64,000 nt of DNA. Source: Bacteroidota bacterium (GTDB lineage: Bacteria; Bacteroidota; Bacteroidia; Chitinophagales; LD1). Made by a program: the position numbers and the translations under genes. The notes under the pieces are model-generated. The model saw only the letters and a list, made by a program, of their open reading frames with translations, ran no database searches and had not been told where the DNA came from. The DNA is taken from the NCBI GenBank assembly GCA_018267365.1, contig JAFDYQ010000021.1:1-64000 (forward strand), read 5' to 3'. This document shows positions 57,492-64,000 of this stretch, piece by piece. The stretch's first letter is position 1; every line of letters begins with the position of its first letter.

Positions 57492-59768
57492 ATGGCATTT
57501 GACATAGAAATGATCAGGAAAGTGTATGAAGCACTCCCTGCCAAGGTTCAGGCAGCCCGCGCACTCACCGGCAAGCCACTCACCCTCACAGAAAAGATCC
57601 TCTACTCTCACCTCCACGGCGAGCAAAAGCCGGAGGTATTTGAGCGTACCAAATCATATGTAGACTTTGCACCAGACCGCGTGGCCATGCAGGATGCTAC
57701 GGCGCAGATGGCGCTCCTCCAGTTTATGACTGCCGGCAAGAAGCAGGCTGCCGTGCCGTCTACCGTACACTGTGACCACCTGATCACTGCCAAGGTAGGC
57801 TCTAAGGCTGACCTCGAGGTAGCAAACTCGGGCAATAAAGAAGTGTACGACTTCCTCGCATCGGTATCCAATAAATATGGCATCGGCTTCTGGAAGCCGG
57901 GTGCCGGCATCATCCACCAGATCGTACTGGAGAACTATGCGTTTCCGGGGGGTATGATGATCGGTACTGACTCTCACACAGTGAATGCCGGAGGCCTCGG
58001 TATGGTGGCTATCGGTGTAGGTGGTGCTGACGCGGTAGATGTGATGGCCGGCCTGCCATGGGAGCTAAAGTGGCCTAAGCTGATCGGCGTGAAGCTGACC
58101 GGCAAACTGAATGGCTGGGCTGCTGCCAAGGACGTGATCCTGAAAGTGGCCGGTATCCTGACCGTGAAAGGTGGTACAGGTGCTATCGTGGAATACTTTG
58201 GCGATGGTGCTGTCTCTCTGAGCTGTACCGGCAAGGGTACTATCTGCAACATGGGTGCGGAGATCGGTGCTACGACCTCTACCTTCGGCTATGACGAGAG
58301 CATGGAGCGCTACCTGCGCGCCACAGGCCGTGCCGATGTAGCTGACCTGGCTAATAGTGTGAAAGAACATCTCACAGCAGATCCTGAGGTATATGCTGAT
58401 CCGGCGAAATACTTTGACGAAGTAATCGAGATCAATCTGGATGAACTGGAGCCATATGTGAATGGGCCATTCACGCCAGATCTCGCTACACCTATCTCTA
58501 AGATGAAAGAGGCTGCTGCTGCAAACGGCTGGCCTACCAAAGTGCAAGTAGGCCTCATAGGCAGCTGCACCAACTCTTCCTACGAAGATATTTCCCGCGC
58601 CGTATCTCTCGCGCAGCAGGTAGCTGATAAGAACCTCAAGGCTAAGGCAGAGTTCACTATTACACCGGGCTCCGAGCAAATTCGCTACACCATCGAGCGC
58701 GATGGTTTCATCGATACCTTCAATAAGATCGGCGCTGAGGTGTTTGCCAATGCATGCGGCCCGTGCATCGGTATGTGGGCCCGCGCAGGTGCGGACAAGA
58801 AAGAGAAGAACACCATCGTCCATTCCTTCAACCGTAACTTTGCTGCCCGTCAGGATGGCAACCCTAATACGTATGCATTCGTAGCGTCACCGGAGCTGAC
58901 CACAGCACTGGCTATCGCAGGCGACCTGACCTTCAACCCGCTCACCGATACACTGGTGAATGAGAAAGGTGAGACTGTGAAACTCGATCCGCCATCTGGC
59001 TATGAGCTGCCTACCCTGGGCTTCGCAGTAGATGATCCGGGCTACCAGGCTCCGGCTGCTGATGGCAGCGGTATCAATGTGGTGGTCAATCCTGAATCTG
59101 ACCGTCTGCAGTTGCTGTACTCTTTTGCTCCGTGGGAGGGTACTGACCTGAAGGGCCTCAAGCTCCTGATCAAGGCCAAGGGCAAGTGTACCACTGACCA
59201 CATCTCTATGGCCGGCCCATGGCTGAAATACCGTGGCCACCTGGACAATATCTCTAACAACATGCTCATAGGCGCGACTAACTTCTTTAACGAGAAAACT
59301 AACTCGGTGAAGAATGAACTGACCGGTGCCTATGATGAAGTGCCAAAGGTACAGCGCGCCTACAAGGCTGCCGGCCTCGGCTCTATAGTAGTAGGTGATG
59401 AGAACTATGGTGAAGGTTCATCTCGCGAGCACGCAGCGATGGAGCCACGTCACCTGGGTGTACGCGCTATCCTGGTGAAGTCTTTCGCACGTATTCACGA
59501 GACCAACCTGAAGAAGCAAGGTATGCTTGGCCTGACTTTCGCGGATAAGAATGACTACAATAAGATCCAGGAAGATGACAACATCGACATCCTCGGTCTG
59601 ACCTCATTCGCTCCGGGCAAGCCGCTCACTGTAGTGCTGAACCACAAGGACGGCACTAAGGACGAGATCCAGGTAAACCACACCTACAACGAGCAGCAGA
59701 TCGAATGGTTCAAGGCCGGCGGCGCCCTGAATATCATCCGCGCTAAGGCTGCCGCTGCACAAGCGTAA
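57492..59768 (+). CDS. acn: Aconitate hydratase
   Basis: 758 residues, similar in size to mitochondrial-type aconitase. The [4Fe-4S] Cys motifs are [10 protein letters not shown] (about 357-366) and [13 protein letters not shown] (about 421-433). The C-terminal swivel domain has [17 protein letters not shown]. It interconverts citrate and isocitrate in the TCA cycle. A -7-like TATATTCG lies about 60 bp upstream. It ends at a strong terminator next to the AT-rich islet. Confidence 0.96.
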   Translation: MAFDIEMIRKVYEALPAKVQAARALTGKPLTLTEKILYSHLHGEQKPEVFERTKSYVDFAPDRVAMQDATAQMALLQFMTAGKKQAAVPSTVHCDHLITAKVGSKADLEVANSGNKEVYDFLASVSNKYGIGFWKPGAGIIHQIVLENYAFPGGMMIGTDSHTVNAGGLGMVAIGVGGADAVDVMAGLPWELKWPKLIGVKLTGKLNGWAAAKDVILKVAGILTVKGGTGAIVEYFGDGAVSLSCTGKGTICNMGAEIGATTSTFGYDESMERYLRATGRADVADLANSVKEHLTADPEVYADPAKYFDEVIEINLDELEPYVNGPFTPDLATPISKMKEAAAANGWPTKVQVGLIGSCTNSSYEDISRAVSLAQQVADKNLKAKAEFTITPGSEQIRYTIERDGFIDTFNKIGAEVFANACGPCIGMWARAGADKKEKNTIVHSFNRNFAARQDGNPNTYAFVASPELTTALAIAGDLTFNPLTDTLVNEKGETVKLDPPSGYELPTLGFAVDDPGYQAPAADGSGINVVVNPESDRLQLLYSFAPWEGTDLKGLKLLIKAKGKCTTDHISMAGPWLKYRGHLDNISNNMLIGATNFFNEKTNSVKNELTGAYDEVPKVQRAYKAAGLGSIVVGDENYGEGSSREHAAMEPRHLGVRAILVKSFARIHETNLKKQGMLGLTFADKNDYNKIQEDDNIDILGLTSFAPGKPLTVVLNHKDGTKDEIQVNHTYNEQQIEWFKAGGALNIIRAKAAAAQA

Positions 59769-59791
59769 TCACTATCAGCTGATACAGATAT

Positions 59792-59821
59792 ACAGCCCTT
59801 CAGAAATGGAGGGCTGTTTTT
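59792..59821 (+). terminator. Intrinsic terminator of the aconitase gene
   Basis: ACAGCCCT (59792-59799) pairs with AGGGCTGT (59810-59817), followed by five T. Right after it the base composition drops to the AT-rich islet. Confidence 0.88.
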
Positions 59822-59861
59822 GTTATATAAGTTTTATTAAATTTAAATACAAATATTGAAC

Positions 59862-60701
59862 ATGGACGCAATTGTATTTATAGCTGCGATTATTATACTT
59901 ATTCTACTTCTAAATAAATTTAATTCTAGGCCTTCTACGCCATCCGGAAAAACTAAAAAGGAAAAGGATGATCAATTATTTATCAAAAGAATTTTACGCG
60001 AAAAAGAGGAAGCAGAAAGGAACCGAATAGAACTTGAACGAAACCGGAAATCTCTTAACCCCAAACCATCAATAAAGGAGAATATTGGTGTTGGTGCAAT
60101 TAATATCCTAGAACCTGTATCTGAAAATCAGATTTTTGATATACAGGTTGTTGAAGATGTTGAATATTTAAAAGACAACTGGGAAGAGTTTCGTAATGTC
60201 ATAATCCAGAACAAGATTACAACCCTATATCATTTTACAGATAGAAGTAACTTACAATCAATCAAACAAAACGGGGGATTATTGTCTTGGTATTATTGTC
60301 TTCAGAATGGTATAAAAATTCCTAAGATAAGTAGCAGTGAAACATCAAGAAGCTTAGACCTAAGAAAGGGCTTGCAAAATTATGTTCGGGTTTCTTTCGT
60401 TAAAGATCATCCGATGCTGTTTAATGCTAAACGGGAAGGGCGAATAAATGACCCCGTACTTCTGACAATAGATACTCGAGTTATTTATCTTAGGGATTCT
60501 AAATACGCAAAGCTTAATGCAGTGAAGAATGGAGAGGTGTCTGAAGGCTCGATAGAAAAATTCAAATCGATAAAGTTTGACATTTTGAAACAGCGATATT
60601 TTGATTTGTCAGAAGAGGAAAAACCGTTTTTTCAAGCCGAAGTGTTAGTGCTGGAAAAAATACCATTAGAATATATAACTAACATCCACAAACTCTCATG
60701 A
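59862..60701 (+). CDS. Membrane-anchored DarT-like ADP-ribosyltransferase (putative toxin)
   Basis: 279 residues from the ATG at 59862. A transmembrane helix (about 2-18) and a charged coiled stretch (about 31-65) come first. The C-terminal domain (about 118-279) has DarT/DUF4433 landmarks in order: LYHFTDRSNL (122-131), GGLLSW (138-143), R163/R168 before YVRVSF (174-179), HPMLF (183-187), and the Glu in QAEVLV (E260) that matches the catalytic Glu of DarT. DarT moves ADP-ribose from NAD onto DNA bases (DarT1 on guanosine, DarT2 on thymidine). The GC content is much lower than in the neighbours, which indicates transfer. The membrane anchor is odd for the family. No function is proven. Confidence 0.75.
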   Translation: MDAIVFIAAIIILILLLNKFNSRPSTPSGKTKKEKDDQLFIKRILREKEEAERNRIELERNRKSLNPKPSIKENIGVGAINILEPVSENQIFDIQVVEDVEYLKDNWEEFRNVIIQNKITTLYHFTDRSNLQSIKQNGGLLSWYYCLQNGIKIPKISSSETSRSLDLRKGLQNYVRVSFVKDHPMLFNAKREGRINDPVLLTIDTRVIYLRDSKYAKLNAVKNGEVSEGSIEKFKSIKFDILKQRYFDLSEEEKPFFQAEVLVLEKIPLEYITNIHKLS

Positions 60702-61384
60702 TATATATTGAAAGCAAAAAAAAGTCTTTAAAGACTCTTCAAAAAATGTATCCGGATGCTCGAATTTTAGACTTAACATCTAAGGGAGATGAGCCATGGG
60801 TGAAGGTTAGCCCATTCTACCCTCATGGAGGAATACCCGTTCCATACTCAGACAATTATTATTCTGCTTCCGTAGAGGGGGTTTGGCAGGGATTAAAAGT
60901 TTTTGAATCCGCTGATATAGATACGTCAAAATTTGATGTTCGTGATATGAAAGGGATTAAGCGGACTGTAAGAAAATTTGGAAAGCCACTCGGACATCGG
61001 AAGGGGGTGCGCGGAGGCGAATTGTTAGATTATATCACTGCTAGAAAGGAAATTTATTTAAGAACTTATGGTTGGGTCTTGGATAATAAAGCAAATCATA
61101 CAATACAACTTCTAAAGGAGGAAGCTCTAAAGAATGACCTTGTGTTTCTCGATTTTGATACCAATGGAGACGTTAACAACACCAAAAGACCTTTATCTCA
61201 TGCCGCTCTAGTAAAGAGATATTTAGAGAAGAAATATCCAGAGCTTGCGACATTGTCTTTCGTTTCTAAGCCAGAGGTAGTAATTCTTGAGAGCGACAAG
61301 GAAGAAGGAAAAGTTAAAACAAAAGCAAAGCGTTCGAAAAAAACAAAAAAGTCTGATACTGATCAAGATTTGAAATTGTTTTAG
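60698..61384 (+). CDS. DUF6939/NADAR-like protein (putative antitoxin)
   Basis: 228 residues overlapping the DarT-like gene by 4 bp (ATGA), so translation is coupled. SPFYPHG (38-44) and SVEGVWQGLKVFE (58-70) match the 'S-N-F-Y-P ... S-x-E-H-x-x-Q-x-x-K' core of NADAR proteins, with E60 and K67 as candidates for the active site. NADAR enzymes remove ADP-ribose from guanosine in DNA and are known partners of DarT1. A conserved C-terminal block (PLSHAALVKRYLEKKYP, about 165-181) and a Lys-rich tail (about 205-223) follow. The family name DUF6939 is from memory. Confidence 0.65.
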   Translation: MIYIESKKKSLKTLQKMYPDARILDLTSKGDEPWVKVSPFYPHGGIPVPYSDNYYSASVEGVWQGLKVFESADIDTSKFDVRDMKGIKRTVRKFGKPLGHRKGVRGGELLDYITARKEIYLRTYGWVLDNKANHTIQLLKEEALKNDLVFLDFDTNGDVNNTKRPLSHAALVKRYLEKKYPELATLSFVSKPEVVILESDKEEGKVKTKAKRSKKTKKSDTDQDLKLF

Positions 61385-61399
61385 AGATTCCGTCTAATC

Positions 61400-61421
61400 A
61401 GTCAAATGTCAGTATTTGACT
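61400..61421. repeat. Perfect 8-bp inverted repeat after the DarT/NADAR-like operon
   Basis: AGTCAAAT (61400-61407), 6-nt loop, ATTTGACT (61414-61421). No T-tract follows, so it is an imperfect terminator at best; it lies 15 bp after the operon. Confidence 0.5.
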
Positions 61422-61445
61422 AGGTCCGCGAAATGCAGTATTTCT

Positions 61446-61453
61446 TACTTTTG
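61446..61453 (+). promoter_or_regulatory. -7 promoter box of recG
   Basis: TACTTTTG, a perfect TAnnTTTG, ending 4 bp before the recG ATG at 61458. Transcription would start at or within a few bases of the ATG, suggesting a nearly leaderless mRNA. No -33 element at normal spacing. Confidence 0.5.
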
Positions 61454-61457
61454 AATA

Positions 61458-63560
61458 ATGTCCTCCTTTCTCAATACTCCCATAGAATACCTCAAAGGCG
61501 TAGGCCCGTCTAAGGGCGAGGTCATGCGCAAGGAGTTTGAGATCGCGACCTTTCGCGACCTGTTGTATTACTATCCCTTCCGCTATGTAGACCGCTCGGT
61601 CATCCATGAGATACGCGAGATCAATTTCAATACGCAATACATCCAGCTGAAGGGCCGCATCACCTACTTTGATATGGTGGGAACCGGACGCGGCAGGAGA
61701 TTGGTGGCGGGCTTTGTAGATGGCACGGGAGAGATACAACTCGTCTGGTTTCAGGGAGCCAACTGGATAGAGCGCATACTGAAACTGAATACAACGTATA
61801 TCCTCTTTGGCAAACCAAACTATTTCAACGGAGACTATAATATCCCGCACCCGGAGATGGAGCTGGCCAGCGAGTATAAGAAGGACGCAGCTCCGGGATT
61901 GCAACCAGTATATCCAACAACTGAGAAGGCCAAAAAGAAGTTCATAGACTCCAGGGCTATCGTCAAGATGACCCACAAAATGGTGGAACAGGCAGGAGAG
62001 AGGGATATACCGGAGTACCTGCCCGACTCAGTGCTGTCACGCCAGAAGCTCATGCCGCGCTATGATGCCATGCGCTACATCCACTTCCCAAAGACGGAGC
62101 ACGCACTGGCAGATGCACAGTTTCGCATCAAGTTTGATGAACTCTTTCAGATACAGCTAAAGGTGATGAAGCTCAAAGCCAATCGCAGCAATACGGTGCG
62201 CGGTTTTCTGCTAGAGAAGATCGATCACTACTTTGACAAGTTTTATAAAGAGAGGCTGCCATTCTCTCTGACAGATGCTCAGAAGCGCGTGCTGCGCGAT
62301 ATACGCCGCGACACACTCTCTGGCAAACAGATGAACCGCCTGCTGCAGGGCGATGTAGGTAGTGGCAAAACAATAGTCGCACTGCTCACTATGCTTATGG
62401 CGATAGACAATGGCTTTCAGGCATGCATGATGGCTCCCACGGAGATACTGGCACAGCAGCACTACGCGAGTATAGAACCGCTGGTCAAGGGGTTAGGACT
62501 CGAAGTGGTACTACTGACAGGTAGCGTGAAAGGCAAAACACGCAACTATATCCTCAATAACCTCAAGGAGGGGAATATCCATATCGTAGTAGGTACGCAC
62601 GCCTTGATAGAGCCTACGGTGGAGTTTAAGAATCTCGGCATGGTGGTCATAGATGAGCAGCACAGATTCGGTGTAGAGCAGCGGTCAAAACTCTGGGCCA
62701 AGAATGTGAAACCACCGCACGTACTCGTCATGACAGCCACGCCTATACCACGCACGCTGGCTATGACAGTATATGGTGATCTCGATGTCTCCGTGATAGA
62801 TGAGCTACCGCCAGGCCGCAAGGCTATCCGTACTGTGCATCGTACAGATAGCGACAGGCTCCGAGTATTCGGATTTGTGCGCGAGCAGATAGCAGAGGGG
62901 CGGCAGATCTACTTTGTGTATCCTATGATCGAAGACTCTGAAGAGTCCGATCTCAAGAATCTCATGGATGGCTATGAAAGTTTATCACGCGCCTTTCCTA
63001 AACCTGGCTACCAGATCAGTATCGTACATGGTAGGATGAAGCCTCAGGACAAGGACTACGAGATGCAGCGATTTGTGAGGGGAGAGACGCAGATCATGAT
63101 CGCTACGACAGTGATAGAGGTAGGCGTCAATGTACCTAATGCCAGTGTGATGGTCATAGAGAATACAGAGCGCTTTGGGCTCTCACAGCTGCATCAGCTC
63201 CGGGGGCGCGTAGGTCGTGGTGCGTCGCAGTCCTTCTGCATTCTCATGACTGGAGCCAAACTCAATCCTGTATCTAAGAAACGCGTAGAAGTACTTTGTG
63301 CAACGAATGACGGCTTTGTAATAGCAGAAGAAGATCTCAAGCTGCGCGGTCCCGGTGATCTGGATGGTACCCGTCAAAGTGGTGCTGTCAATCTGCGTAT
63401 AGCTGATCTTTCAGAAGATGTACATATACTGGATGCGGCGCGACAGGAGGCATTTTCGCTCATAGATACGGACCCGGATCTGGCAGCACCCGATCATCAG
63501 AGATTGCGCATATATCTGGAGACCGAGGCCAAGGACAGTACCTGGAGCAAGATAAGCTGA
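61458..63560 (+). CDS. recG: ATP-dependent DNA helicase RecG
   Basis: 700 residues, the usual RecG size. N-terminal wedge/OB domain (about 60-160), helicase motif I GDVGSGKT (about 297-304), motif II DEQH (about 398-401), motif III TATPIPRTLA (about 424-433) and motif VI QLRGRVGRG (about 577-585). It remodels stalled forks and recombination intermediates. Base composition is back to the normal level here. Confidence 0.96.
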   Translation: MSSFLNTPIEYLKGVGPSKGEVMRKEFEIATFRDLLYYYPFRYVDRSVIHEIREINFNTQYIQLKGRITYFDMVGTGRGRRLVAGFVDGTGEIQLVWFQGANWIERILKLNTTYILFGKPNYFNGDYNIPHPEMELASEYKKDAAPGLQPVYPTTEKAKKKFIDSRAIVKMTHKMVEQAGERDIPEYLPDSVLSRQKLMPRYDAMRYIHFPKTEHALADAQFRIKFDELFQIQLKVMKLKANRSNTVRGFLLEKIDHYFDKFYKERLPFSLTDAQKRVLRDIRRDTLSGKQMNRLLQGDVGSGKTIVALLTMLMAIDNGFQACMMAPTEILAQQHYASIEPLVKGLGLEVVLLTGSVKGKTRNYILNNLKEGNIHIVVGTHALIEPTVEFKNLGMVVIDEQHRFGVEQRSKLWAKNVKPPHVLVMTATPIPRTLAMTVYGDLDVSVIDELPPGRKAIRTVHRTDSDRLRVFGFVREQIAEGRQIYFVYPMIEDSEESDLKNLMDGYESLSRAFPKPGYQISIVHGRMKPQDKDYEMQRFVRGETQIMIATTVIEVGVNVPNASVMVIENTERFGLSQLHQLRGRVGRGASQSFCILMTGAKLNPVSKKRVEVLCATNDGFVIAEEDLKLRGPGDLDGTRQSGAVNLRIADLSEDVHILDAARQEAFSLIDTDPDLAAPDHQRLRIYLETEAKDSTWSKIS

Positions 63561-63605
63561 AGCAGAATAAAAAAACTATCTTGGCAATCCATTTTACGAC
63601 ATCAG

Positions 63606-64000
63606 ATGAAACTCACTACAGCTATATACCGCACCCTGCTTGGTACCTACAATGTCTTGCCATTTAAGAAAGCAGTCAGTGTGATGCTGCGAGATACAGG
63701 ATTGATGCCTGATCGTCTTTATCGCGATTTTAAATTTGAAGGCGAGTTTGAGGTAAAATGCGGCGGAAAAAAATTTAAGCTTTATCATCATGGGGGCACT
63801 ATCGAAAACGCGCTCTTCTGGAAGGGCTTATTTAACTCATGGGAGCCTGATACCGGCTGGATATGGATGCAGCTTTGCAGTCATGCGAAGGTTATTTTTG
63901 ATATAGGTGCCAACACGGGCGTGTATAGCATGGTAGCCAAGACGATCAATCCTTCGGCTTCCGTTTATGCATTTGAGCCATCCAGGGAGACCTATAGCCA
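63606..64000 (+). CDS. FkbM family methyltransferase (3' partial)
   Basis: The frame runs off the right edge without a stop; 131 residues are visible. After about 95 residues comes the SAM motif VIFDIGANTGVYSMVAK and then VYAFEPS, the FkbM-type motifs I and II. These enzymes methylate sugars or polyketides and often sit in glycan clusters. The start is the first ATG after recG (45-bp gap). Confidence 0.85.
   Translation, partial: MKLTTAIYRTLLGTYNVLPFKKAVSVMLRDTGLMPDRLYRDFKFEGEFEVKCGGKKFKLYHHGGTIENALFWKGLFNSWEPDTGWIWMQLCSHAKVIFDIGANTGVYSMVAKTINPSASVYAFEPSRETYS

Noticed and set aside
58065-58823. A 252-residue minus-strand frame inside the aconitase gene
   Set aside because: Aconitase is certain on the plus strand; the antisense product is an artefact of its codon use.
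59822-61440. Insertion by a transposon or integrase
   Set aside because: The islet has no transposase or integrase, no terminal inverted repeats and no direct repeats that I could see at its ends; only composition suggests transfer.

Overview
The window reads as a 64 kb chromosomal segment of a Bacteroidota bacterium, most likely of the Chitinophagia/Sphingobacteriia type. The evidence is: three secreted proteins with type IX secretion (T9SS) C-terminal sorting tails carrying the YPNP motif; Bacteroidota-style promoters (-7 box TAnnTTTG, no clear Shine-Dalgarno sequences); an OmpP1/FadL porin, DUF6029, Omp28 and DUF4142 proteins; and an archaeal/eukaryal-type ProRS. Base composition is near 50% GC except for one AT-rich islet at about 59.82-61.44 kb. 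I saw no tRNA, rRNA, transposase, integrase or CRISPR array.

Layout. 0-7.3 kb: the 3' part of a giant surface fibre (collagen-like Gly-X-Y repeats, YadA-like head repeats, an S74 intramolecular chaperone and a terminal coiled coil). 7.4-13.9 kb: a histidine-phosphatase protein, a T9SS cargo, a CLC-F-type fluoride/proton antiporter behind a fluoride riboswitch, a long-chain acyl-CoA ligase, a YceI protein and a MarR regulator. 13.9-23.3 kb: a CHASE3 histidine kinase with a Rcp1-like response regulator, an rRNA-type methyltransferase, CysC, a deoC-SPOR-M20 amidohydrolase operon, DUF72, MiaE, RecJ and a CDGSH protein. 23.3-34.7 kb: a DUF1295 membrane reductase, rny, zapA and a zapB-like gene, a DUF4142 lipoprotein, a secreted propeller-like protein, pheT, Omp28/DUF6029 and a TlpA thioredoxin. 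34.8-46 kb: fabI, an NTF2-like/AraC divergent pair, small unknowns, clpC, a STAS protein with RNase Z, a CDF transporter and proS. 46.3-57.3 kb: a Gly/Tyr-rich secreted protein, FadL, two T9SS cargo proteins built from a Cys-patterned repeat, a GT39-like membrane protein, a MacB/FtsX-type permease, an N-acetyl-sugar amidotransferase and YjbQ. 57.5-64 kb: aconitase, the AT-rich islet, recG and the start of an FkbM methyltransferase.

The most interesting system is in the AT-rich islet. Two genes overlapping by ATGA encode (i) a membrane-anchored protein with a DarT-like DNA ADP-ribosyltransferase domain and (ii) a DUF6939/NADAR-like protein, the expected type of ADP-ribosyl-guanosine hydrolase antitoxin. 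Together they look like a DarT::NADAR-type toxin-antitoxin or anti-phage module with an unusual N-terminal transmembrane anchor on the toxin. The second strong find is the fluoride riboswitch upstream of the CLC gene. Its landmark aptamer residues, pseudoknot and a mutually exclusive 9-bp hairpin next to the start codon can be read directly. All family names here come from reading motifs, not from a database search.
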